64,000 nt of DNA from Lawsonella sp012842085 (GTDB lineage: Bacteria; Actinomycetota; Actinomycetes; Mycobacteriales; Mycobacteriaceae): contig DAINXV010000001.1 in the NCBI GenBank assembly GCA_036749735.1, positions 310,001 through 374,000 of the forward strand. Direction: 5' to 3'. Of the stretch, positions 1 through 7,705 are shown piece after piece. A program made the position numbers and the translations under genes. Below the pieces are notes generated by a model that ran no database searches, was not told where the DNA came from, and was given only the letters and a program-made list of their open reading frames with translations. Within the stretch, counting starts at the first letter, position 1; each line of letters opens with the position of its first letter.

Positions 1-416
1 GGATTGTGGAGTGGAGCCGTGCGCAACGCCCTCGGGTGGATGTGGTGATTGTGTCAGAGTCGATCATTCCGGATCCGGTGCTCATCCATTCCCTCGTTGA
101 ACGGCAGCAGCCGTTTTTGCTGTGCACTTTGGTGGATAACCGCGGTGTGGTGGGGCCACTGCTGCGGCCTGGGGTGTCACCTCCCCAAACTTTGCGGAAA
201 GCGACTGTGCCAGCGGTGGCATCTTATCTTCCAGCTTTGGTTACTGCGCGTTTGGCACGGGAGACGGGTCGGGCGTCCCACGCGACGATCACTGCAACAG
301 CTGCCTTCGCGGTGTCTATGCTGCGGCAGTGTTGCCACGCGTCATCCAACAAGGTGTGCCACGAACAGTGGATGGTTACCCCAGATGCTGGGATAGTGTC
401 GCGGCACGTTTTGTAG
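1..416 (+). CDS. C-terminal part of a cyclodehydratase-like (Rv3196-type) protein, partial
   Basis: The reading frame is open from the window edge, so the gene begins upstream; about 137 codons are visible. The visible part reads like the C-terminal half of the ThiF/YcaO-associated cyclodehydratase-like family: a V-x-V-V-I-V strand, then GVVGPLLRPG, then a helix-rich tail rich in alanine and threonine. The position immediately before uvrD2 is where Rv3196 lies in mycobacteria. The segment after GPLLRPG normally carries a CxxC; here it reads GVSPPQTLRKAT, so those cysteines are absent. Family assignment rests on weak similarity and synteny, and the function is unknown. It converges on uvrD2 with a gap of only 16 bases. 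Confidence 0.45.
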   Translation, partial: IVEWSRAQRPRVDVVIVSESIIPDPVLIHSLVERQQPFLLCTLVDNRGVVGPLLRPGVSPPQTLRKATVPAVASYLPALVTARLARETGRASHATITATAAFAVSMLRQCCHASSNKVCHEQWMVTPDAGIVSRHVL

Positions 417-432
417 AACTTTTCTGGTTCCC

Positions 433-2481
433 CTAGTAACTGGCCTGTACGATCTCGAGAACCGCTGTGCCGTAGCGTTCCAGTTTCGCCTGCCCCACTC
501 CCCGGACAGTACTGAGTTCGACGAGGCTACTGGGGCTTTCTGCGGCTATTTGCAGAAGGATGGCGTCGGTGAACACAACGAAGGCAGGTTTGCCCATGTC
601 GGCGGCAGTGGTTTTGCGCCACGCGACCAGCGCTTCGAAGAGTTCTTGCTGCCGGTAGGACATGTCTTCAAGAATTTCTCGCTTCCAGCGTTTCCGCTGT
701 TTGGGCCGTTCGCGAGTATCCGCAAATGGGGATTTTTGTGCAGTGCGCTGCTGGGGTGGGTCGATGGCATCCAAGAACCGGCACCGTTTGCGTTCTTTCC
801 CACCAGCTCGTCGCGCCGCACCCCAGGTGAGGGTCAGCTGATAGCGCGCGCGGGTGGCCCCGACATAGAGTAGGCGCCGCTCTTCTTCCAACGCATCGGG
901 CGCCGCATTATCGGCAAAAACATGCCGGATGGGTAATGTGCCTTCCACCAGACCAACTAGGTAGACGTTGTCCCATTCCAGACCTTTCGCAGCATGGATG
1001 GAGGCCAATGTAACACCCTTGGTGGTGGGGGGCTGACGGTTGTCGGCCCGGCGATGCAGTTCCGTCAACAGCCTGCTGAGCGTGAGATTCTCATCCACGG
1101 CTACCAGTTCCTCCACCAGCGTCTGCAGCGCTACGAGGCTCTGCCACCGGTTGCGGGCTTGCATACCTGTGGGTTCTTCCTCGGTTAGGCCCAGCGGTTT
1201 GAGGGCCGCTTTAACAAGTACTTCCAGTTTCGAGCCGACTGCTTCGGGAGGAAGATCATCTCTGCGGCCTAGGCGATCCAGTGCCCGGAAGGCTTTCTGT
1301 ATTTCTTCCCGGTTGAAGAACCCTTCTCCCCCACGCACGAGGTACGGAATTGATCGTTCCTCTAAAGCCTGTTCGAAGAGCGCAGATTGGGCATTGGTGC
1401 GATACAGTATCGCAATATTTTCGGGTTCTTGGCCTTGCTGTAGGTCTTGCGCAATCGCAGCCGCGACCTCTTCCGCTTCCTGAAAATCATCCGTGTAGTG
1501 GCGTATGACGGGCTGCGCACCCCGTGGTTGTTGGCCCTGCAATTGCATGGATGGTTGGGAAACGTTGCCTTGAGCTGCGCTGATGATTTTGTTGGCGCAG
1601 TCCACTATTTCTGGGGTGGAGCGGTAATCCCGGATGAGGTTGACGACGGTGGCATCGGGGAAACGTTTATGAAAATTGACCAGGAATTCGGGCGAAGCAC
1701 CATTGAATGAATAAATTGTTTGGTTGGGGTCCCCCACCACAGTGAGGTCGTCCCGCTCCCCCAGCCAGGCATCCAGAAGTCGCTGTTGGAGGGGCGTCAC
1801 ATCTTGGTATTCGTCTACGACGAAGCTGCGGTAGCTGCTTTGAAATTCTTCCCGAATACCTGGGAATTCTTCAATTGCGGCACTCATGAAAAGTAGCAGA
1901 TCATTAAAATCCAGCAGCATTCCTTGGGGCTGGCGTTTCAGCTCTTCATACCGCTTCAGCACCCGGACGACTGTGGCGACATCGGTGGGTGGTTCCCGCC
2001 GCAGTTTTTCTACGCCCGCCGCATAGCTTTCCGCATCCAGGATTTCAGATTTCGCCCAGTCTATTTCTGCTAACAGGTCGCGAATGGATTCTTTGCTGGA
2101 GTCCGCTCCGCTTTGTTCGGCGGCACGAGCCACAATCCCAAAACGATCCCGGTCGATGACCTGCCAGGGCATGGCCCCCATGAATTGGGGCCAGAAGTAT
2201 CGCAGTTGTCGGAGGGCTGCCGAGTGGAAGGTGGATGCTTGTACTTGCCGTCCCCCGACGTTGCCCACCCCCATGGCCGCTAAGCGTTCCTGCATTTCAC
2301 CTGCGGCACGTTTGGTGAATGTCACCGCCAGCACCTGCTGGGGGTTTACTTGCCCATCCTGGATGAGACGCCAAATCCGATGCGTGATTGTGCGAGTCTT
2401 ACCAGTTCCTGCCCCCGCCAGGATGCACACCGGTCCGCGGGGAGCCAAGACTGCTAACTGTTGCTCGTCGTCGAGCTGCAT
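433..2481 (-). CDS. uvrD2: ATP-dependent DNA helicase UvrD2 (SF1 motor plus HRDC domain)
   Basis: UvrD2 is a 3'-5' superfamily 1 helicase, essential in mycobacteria. The motor begins with AGAGTGKT at residues 22-29, followed by TFTKRAAGEM, the Walker B VVDEYQDV and later VTLASIHAAKGLEW and LLYVGATRA. The last 75 residues form an HRDC domain (from about RQQELFEALVAWR to the end). I chose the ATG at 2481, preceded by AGAGGA, over an in-frame TTG at 2499. The protein is about 682 residues, close to the usual length. Odd point: the family links motor and HRDC with a CxxC-x14-CxxC module, but this linker has a single cysteine (KRCRF). It stands alone on the minus strand, divergent from mrx1. Confidence 0.93.
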   Translation of the reverse strand: MQLDDEQQLAVLAPRGPVCILAGAGTGKTRTITHRIWRLIQDGQVNPQQVLAVTFTKRAAGEMQERLAAMGVGNVGGRQVQASTFHSAALRQLRYFWPQFMGAMPWQVIDRDRFGIVARAAEQSGADSSKESIRDLLAEIDWAKSEILDAESYAAGVEKLRREPPTDVATVVRVLKRYEELKRQPQGMLLDFNDLLLFMSAAIEEFPGIREEFQSSYRSFVVDEYQDVTPLQQRLLDAWLGERDDLTVVGDPNQTIYSFNGASPEFLVNFHKRFPDATVVNLIRDYRSTPEIVDCANKIISAAQGNVSQPSMQLQGQQPRGAQPVIRHYTDDFQEAEEVAAAIAQDLQQGQEPENIAILYRTNAQSALFEQALEERSIPYLVRGGEGFFNREEIQKAFRALDRLGRRDDLPPEAVGSKLEVLVKAALKPLGLTEEEPTGMQARNRWQSLVALQTLVEELVAVDENLTLSRLLTELHRRADNRQPPTTKGVTLASIHAAKGLEWDNVYLVGLVEGTLPIRHVFADNAAPDALEEERRLLYVGATRARYQLTLTWGAARRAGGKERKRCRFLDAIDPPQQRTAQKSPFADTRERPKQRKRWKREILEDMSYRQQELFEALVAWRKTTAADMGKPAFVVFTDAILLQIAAESPSSLVELSTVRGVGQAKLERYGTAVLEIVQASY

Positions 2482-2592
2482 TCGGAACTGTCCTCTCAAG
2501 TGTGGAGTGTCGGATGACTCTGCGTTGTCTTCTTTAGTCTAGGTTGGTTCTCACTCTAGAGGATGGCTGTAACATGTGGAGCCGTTCAAATC

Positions 2593-2612
2593 TGCTAGCG
2601 AAAAAGCTAGCA
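2593..2612. promoter_or_regulatory. Inverted repeat in the uvrD2-mrx1 divergent region
   Basis: TGCTAGC, six bases GAAAAA, GCTAGCA: a perfect 7-base inverted repeat about 32 bases before the mrx1 start. It could be an operator or a small leader hairpin. No T-run follows it, so it is not a terminator. No clear ribosome-binding site precedes mrx1. Confidence 0.4.
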
Positions 2613-2643
2613 TGATGCCGGGAAACGTGGTTGGCTTAAAAGT

Positions 2644-2943
2644 ATGAGTAATGTGAAAGCCCCTAAGGCCCCTGAAAAGACTGAAGACATCACCCTCTAC
2701 ACTGCTGAGTGGTGCCCTCACTGCCAGCGTTTGAAGAAGCTCCTCGGTGAGCTCAACATTCCTTTCACCAACGTGGATCTGGAGAAGGACGACGAAGCGG
2801 AAGCAGCTGAAAAGTTCGTCATTGAGGTTAATGACGGCAATGCAGTTATTCCGACTGTTCTTTTCTCTGACGGCAGCACCATGACCAACCCGGGTGCTAC
2901 TAAGGTTCGCGACAAGATTAAGGAACTTAAGGCCAACGCCTAA
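2644..2943 (+). CDS. mrx1: Mycoredoxin 1 (glutaredoxin-like)
   Basis: Mycoredoxin reduces mycothiol mixed disulfides on proteins, using mycothiol instead of glutathione. The 99-residue protein has the thioredoxin fold start ITLYTAEWCPHCQRLKKLL with the active-site pair CPHC. The usual cis-proline appears in NAVIPTVLF, and the closing segment is TNPGATKVRDKI. The actinobacterial family often has CGYC, so PH is a variant dipeptide that could shift the redox potential. It has its own terminator, so it is probably monocistronic. The neighbours uvrD2 and a K+ channel match the mycobacterial order, but the nudC gene usually next to it is absent. Confidence 0.92.
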   Translation: MSNVKAPKAPEKTEDITLYTAEWCPHCQRLKKLLGELNIPFTNVDLEKDDEAEAAEKFVIEVNDGNAVIPTVLFSDGSTMTNPGATKVRDKIKELKANA

Positions 2944-2972
2944 TTACCAGGTTTCTGTAGTCCACACCTAAA

Positions 2973-3005
2973 GGGGACATCGCTGTGGGCGGTGTCCCCC
3001 TTTTT
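2973..3005 (+). terminator. Rho-independent terminator of mrx1
   Basis: An 11-base stem (2973-2983 with 2989-2999, one G-T pair) around a 5-base loop TGTGG is followed by a C and five T. It lies 30 bases after the mrx1 stop. Confidence 0.85.
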
Positions 3006-3050
3006 GTCCCCATAGTGGTGTTTTTGGCGCTTTCTGCGAAGCTGCGAAAG

Positions 3051-4235
3051 CTAGTCTTCTTTCTGTGTGATAGTGGGGTGTGTCATACGGACGTAGAGCA
3101 GCCGGTCCCCGATTTCGAGGGTGTCTACGGTGGAGTCGTTTACACGGTAGAGCTGTCCGTGCCGCACAACACCCAGCACCAGGTCCCGCATATGCCGCGG
3201 GGAGCCGCCGAGTTCTTCTTCCTCGACGGGGCGTTCCGCCACAGAGAAGCCTTCCTCCGGGGAGAGGAGGTCTTCGGTGAGGGTCACTACGGAGGGGGTG
3301 ACGGTGGCGAGTCCGAGGAGGCGACCAGTGGTTTCCGCAGATACGACTACCGAGTCGGCACCTGATTGTTCGATGAGGTGCGCGTTTTCGGATTCGCGGA
3401 TGGAGGCCACAATGGTGGCACGCGGGTTGAGTTCACGCGCCGAGAGGGTAACCAATACTGCGGTGTCGTCGATATTGGTTGCCACGATGATGGACTTTGC
3501 TCTTGTTACCCCGGCCAACTTGAGAACGTCGGCCTTGGTCCCCGAGCCATGTACCGTCACCAACCCCTTTAATGCTGCTAGTTCTAATGCATTTGCGTCA
3601 TTGTCGACGACGACTATGTCTCCGGGTTTAATGTCGTCGGCGAGCATGGCGGCCACCGCGGAACGGCCTTTGGTGCCATAGCCGATGACGACGGTGTGGT
3701 TGCGCAATGATGACCTCCAACGCTGAATTCGGAATGTTTGTCGGGAGCGCTCCGTCAACGCCTGCAGGGTGGTTCCAATGAGAACGATGAGGAAGAACAG
3801 GCGGAGCGGGGTGATGAGGATGACGTTTGCGAGGCGGGCGGATTGGGTAATGGGCGTGATGTCGCCGTACCCCGTGGTGGTGAGCGATACGGTGGCGTAG
3901 TAAATGCAGTCCACCAGGGTCATCCCGTTGTCGGGATCGTTGCTGTCTTGATACCCGGTGCGTTCTGCGTAGGTGATGATGACTGCCAGGATAATGGCGC
4001 CGATGGCCCACATGATGCGGGAGAAGATTTGCCGCCATGGACTGCTTTCCAGGTGCGGCACCCGAACGATGCCGACGAGGGCATAGTCGGGTCGGTTGTC
4101 GAGCCGGTCTTCGGGGGAGAAGAGGGCCCGCAACCTGCGGGGAAATCCGCGTCCTGCCAAGGTGGCGCTCCTTTTACTGTTGTCTTGCGACAGAACCTGG
4201 AGGATTCTCATTCCCGCTGGGGAACGGGGATCCAC
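3051..4235 (-). CDS. Potassium channel with TrkA-N (RCK) domain, Rv3200c-like
   Basis: This is a two-TM K+ channel fused to a cytosolic RCK regulatory domain. A membrane segment lies near residues 72-90 (IMWAIGAIILAVIITYA), then a pore helix and the selectivity filter TTTGYGD, then a second TM (ILITPLRLFFLIVLIG). The RCK Rossmann fold starts at VVIGYGTKGRSAV with the acidic VVDNDA strand end, and a TrkA-C-like region ends the protein. Total length is about 394 residues from a GTG start; an ATG at 4211 is an alternative start eight residues in. A role in K+ homeostasis or membrane potential follows from the family. It lies downstream of adnAB on the same strand with a 38-base gap. Confidence 0.88.
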   Translation of the reverse strand: MDPRSPAGMRILQVLSQDNSKRSATLAGRGFPRRLRALFSPEDRLDNRPDYALVGIVRVPHLESSPWRQIFSRIMWAIGAIILAVIITYAERTGYQDSNDPDNGMTLVDCIYYATVSLTTTGYGDITPITQSARLANVILITPLRLFFLIVLIGTTLQALTERSRQTFRIQRWRSSLRNHTVVIGYGTKGRSAVAAMLADDIKPGDIVVVDNDANALELAALKGLVTVHGSGTKADVLKLAGVTRAKSIIVATNIDDTAVLVTLSARELNPRATIVASIRESENAHLIEQSGADSVVVSAETTGRLLGLATVTPSVVTLTEDLLSPEEGFSVAERPVEEEELGGSPRHMRDLVLGVVRHGQLYRVNDSTVDTLEIGDRLLYVRMTHPTITQKED

Positions 4236-4273
4236 ATGGAGGATTATCTCACCTAATATGAATCATTCCACAG

Positions 4274-7200
4274 TTACCCACCTGAGGACGCGCTTAATTG
4301 TGCAATCATCGCATCAATCTGGGCGGGTGTGGAGAGATCATCCAACCATAGTGTCTTATTGTGCGCCACGTAGTAGAAGGCGGCACGAATGTTGGTGAGG
4401 GGGATTTCTGGTTGTCCTTGTTGTTGGCGCTGGGCATTGATGAGCCGGTGGAAGGCTATCCGGTAAACAGCCAGCTGGAGGGCTTTGGTGTCGCGTTCTT
4501 TCCGGCTGCGGGGTTGGGCACCGGTTTTCCAGTCGACGACGGTGTAATGGTCCTGGTCGTCTTGGAAAACGGCATCTATGCGGCCGTTGATCACAACATT
4601 GCCGAGCGACACATCGAAAGGTACCTCCACCATGGTGGTGGCGCGCCGTCCCCATTCGGACTCTTGGAAGGATTCTTTAAGCCCGGTGAGGCTGCGCGGT
4701 TCGGGAATATCATCGGCGCTGGCAACGAAATCTTCAATATCGAGCAAGGTGGCGTGTTTGCCGGCCAGCCGATCTTCCACCCACGTATGGAATTCGGTTC
4801 CGCGCCGTGCATAGCGGTTGGGTTTGTAGGGAATGGGTCGCCGCAGCCGTCGCGCAAAGTCTTGCGGATCTTCTTTGAGCGCAACGATTTGGCTGGCGGT
4901 GAGTCTGCTGGGGAGCCGCACTGTGCGGGACCGGGTGTCAGCGCCACTGCGTTTTTGCTGATATTCCGCAAGCAACACATCCACATCGGTGGAAAATTCT
5001 CCCGCGGGAGCCGCCTCTCCCGCTTCTTGGACGGCGATGGTCTCCATCAGTTCCGCGTGGGCGGAACGAATATGGGGACTGTGCTGCAACGGATCTTGGG
5101 GCCATAGTGCCGTATTGACTTCGCCAGCGAGAGGATTGTCTTCGCGCGTTGCGGCTTTTTCAAATTCGGGGGTGGGCATCCACCATTCATCTATGGCGAG
5201 TGTTCCGCCGCTGGGGCTGGTGATTTCTTGTACCGCTGCCGGATCAACCTCACCGCCGGTGAGGCTCGCGAAATGTTGCTGGAGCCACTCGTAGGCGGTT
5301 TGGAGGTAGGGTGACGGTGTTTTGAGGGTTGCACCGTGTCTCCAAGCATGGCCGGAGAGGAGCAGCATTTTTTCGGCCCGGGTAACCGCCACATACATGA
5401 GGCGGCGGGATTCTTCCTGGTCGAAACTGGTGAGTGATTTTTTGTGGGCGTCGAGTTCTTTCATGAAGGCAGACCGGTCTGCCACCGCATCATCATGAAA
5501 AATGGGTACCCCGGGGGTGTAGGAGCCGTCTTCGCACTGCACTGTACGGTCGCCGCGGAGGGTGGTGGGGATTTGGCTGGAGCTACCCACCCATGACGCC
5601 CGGCCGCGCGTCGCCGGGAATTCACCCTGGGTGAGGTTGGGGACGGCTATGATCTCCCATTCCAGCCCTTTCGCACCATGCACGGTAATGATCTGCACGC
5701 AGTTCTCCCGCACTCCTACTTCTCCAGCGGGCAGATCGGAACCGTCTCCGCTGGCTAGTTCTAGATAGTTGAGGAGGGATTGGAGACTGGGGTTGCGTCC
5801 CGCCGCAAAGTTGGACACCACGTCTGCAAAAGCATCGAGGTGTTGCCGGCCGACTAGCGCTCCGGCCGCAGGATCTAGGCGGGCTTCCACTTCCACGTCC
5901 ACCCCGAGGGTGCGTTCCACTTCTGCCACCAGTTCTGGCAGCGGCTGGCCTAACCGTTTGCGCAGGCGACGAATGTCGGCACGCAACTGGGTGAGATGTT
6001 GGTAGGCGGCCGGCGTGTAGCGGTCTGCGGTTCCCGGGTCATCTATGGCGTCCCCCAACCCCACTTCGAGTGCTGGGTCGTAGGACAGATCGATCGCAAT
6101 GTTGTCCCGCATTTGGGCAGCGGTGTCGAGGAGTTTTTCGGGCTGTTCTGCCTCATCTCCCCGTAGATGTCGGGCTCGTTTCCATAATGTGACAAGGTCT
6201 TTGGCCCCCAGATTGATGCGCGGTCCGGTGAGCAACCGAAGTGCCGCTCCCCCATCAAGCGGATCCGCAATAATCCGCAGCATGCACCACACGTCTTGCA
6301 CCTCTGGAATGGTGAGTAGCCCTCCCACGTTGACGATTTCTGCCGGCACCCCCACTTTGGTGAGTGCTTGCAGCATGGGGAGTGAGTCCCGGTTGCGGGT
6401 GACGAGCACTGCTGATGTTGGAGGTTTCTTTCCTTCTTTGTAGGCTTTGGTGAAAATATTCCGGAACTGGTCCGCCACCCACTCGTATTCCGCAACACTG
6501 GTTTCGGTGAAGGCGAGACGAATTTCCCCGGGACTGGCACTGGGTGCCGGCTGGAGGAGAGGCACTTCTAAAGCGTTCTTGTTGGTATTGCGCAATGGTG
6601 CCGTCATCACATTGGCGAGTCCCAAAATGTCGTTTGGGTTGCGCCAACTGGTGAGGAGTTCCCTTACCGGTGCGGGTTGTCCATCTGCAAGCGGAAAATC
6701 TGTGCGGAAGAGGTCGAGGTTGTTGGATGAGGCTCCCCGCCAGGCATAAATCGATTGGATGGGGTCTCCCACCGCTGTGATAGCCATGTCCGGGTCTTGA
6801 GCCTTGCCGTAGAGGGCACGCAAGAAGATGCGTTGCGCGTGGCCGGTGTCTTGGTACTCATCTAGAAGCACCACCCGATATTTGGAGCGTTCTGCTTCCC
6901 CAACTGCTGCATGTTCACTAACTAACTGGGCTGCCAACGACATTTGTTGTGCAAAGTCCAGTACTCCTTGCTGCTGCATTTCTTGTCGCACTACTTTTAC
7001 GACTTCCACAAGCTGTTTGCGGTAGCTGCAGGTTGCTAAGAATTTCTCCATCGCCTGGGTGAATTCTTTGCGAGCACGGGGACCTTTGGGAAGATTCTGG
7101 AGTAGTTCCGCCAACCGGTCGGATTCGTCCAGGACTGCCTCAGGCGCAACCACATGGTTAGCCATTTCTCCGTGCAGATCGAGGACATCGTTGACCACAC

Positions 7201-7705
7201 TAGCGAGCTGCAGCCCTCGGTCGAAGCGTTCTGGCCACACTGTGACAATGTCGTTCACCAGGTCGGTCAGTTGGCTTTCATCAATGATGGAGGCGCCTGT
7301 TTCGGCGGGTAGCAGTAAACCGTAGGTGCGCAGTATGGTTCCCGCGTAGGAGTCGTAGGTGGAGACATCGGGGTCACTGATTCGGATGGCTTCCCGAATT
7401 TCCGCAGCATTGGGGCCGGTAAACTCCGGGTTGCGGGCTAGCGCTAGGAGTCTTTGCCGAATGCGGTGGCGAAGTTCTTGTGCAGCTTTGCGGGTGAATG
7501 TGAGGCCCAGGATTTGGTCGGGGCGCACAATGCCGTTGGCAACGAGCCAAACTACGCGAGCCGCCATTGTCTCGGTTTTGCCGGCACCTGCTCCCGCAAC
7601 CACCAGTAGCGGCTCCATGGGGGCACTGATGACAGCGCTTTGTTCCGCATTGGGACTGAATTTTTGGTTGAGCAGTTGCGCAATTTCTTGGGGACTGTAT
7701 CTCAT
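4274..7705 (-). CDS. adnB: AdnB, helicase-nuclease subunit of the AdnAB end-resection complex
   Basis: AdnAB replaces RecBCD/AddAB in mycobacteria and processes double-strand breaks. This subunit of about 1143 residues has a UvrD-like motor (AGAGAGKT near residues 37-44; TFTRKAAQELR; VLLDEYQDTG; QIITVHGAKGLEWE; RRLMYVAVTRAE) and a C-terminal RecB-family nuclease with FHTWVEDR, then VVDWKTG near residue 1055 and QLAVYR. The ATG at 7705 overlaps the adnA stop as ATGA, which favours it over a GTG two codons upstream and implies translational coupling. No iron-sulfur cysteine cluster is visible in its nuclease, unlike AdnA. Confidence 0.93.
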   Translation of the reverse strand: MRYSPQEIAQLLNQKFSPNAEQSAVISAPMEPLLVVAGAGAGKTETMAARVVWLVANGIVRPDQILGLTFTRKAAQELRHRIRQRLLALARNPEFTGPNAAEIREAIRISDPDVSTYDSYAGTILRTYGLLLPAETGASIIDESQLTDLVNDIVTVWPERFDRGLQLASVVNDVLDLHGEMANHVVAPEAVLDESDRLAELLQNLPKGPRARKEFTQAMEKFLATCSYRKQLVEVVKVVRQEMQQQGVLDFAQQMSLAAQLVSEHAAVGEAERSKYRVVLLDEYQDTGHAQRIFLRALYGKAQDPDMAITAVGDPIQSIYAWRGASSNNLDLFRTDFPLADGQPAPVRELLTSWRNPNDILGLANVMTAPLRNTNKNALEVPLLQPAPSASPGEIRLAFTETSVAEYEWVADQFRNIFTKAYKEGKKPPTSAVLVTRNRDSLPMLQALTKVGVPAEIVNVGGLLTIPEVQDVWCMLRIIADPLDGGAALRLLTGPRINLGAKDLVTLWKRARHLRGDEAEQPEKLLDTAAQMRDNIAIDLSYDPALEVGLGDAIDDPGTADRYTPAAYQHLTQLRADIRRLRKRLGQPLPELVAEVERTLGVDVEVEARLDPAAGALVGRQHLDAFADVVSNFAAGRNPSLQSLLNYLELASGDGSDLPAGEVGVRENCVQIITVHGAKGLEWEIIAVPNLTQGEFPATRGRASWVGSSSQIPTTLRGDRTVQCEDGSYTPGVPIFHDDAVADRSAFMKELDAHKKSLTSFDQEESRRLMYVAVTRAEKMLLLSGHAWRHGATLKTPSPYLQTAYEWLQQHFASLTGGEVDPAAVQEITSPSGGTLAIDEWWMPTPEFEKAATREDNPLAGEVNTALWPQDPLQHSPHIRSAHAELMETIAVQEAGEAAPAGEFSTDVDVLLAEYQQKRSGADTRSRTVRLPSRLTASQIVALKEDPQDFARRLRRPIPYKPNRYARRGTEFHTWVEDRLAGKHATLLDIEDFVASADDIPEPRSLTGLKESFQESEWGRRATTMVEVPFDVSLGNVVINGRIDAVFQDDQDHYTVVDWKTGAQPRSRKERDTKALQLAVYRIAFHRLINAQRQQQGQPEIPLTNIRAAFYYVAHNKTLWLDDLSTPAQIDAMIAQLSASSGG

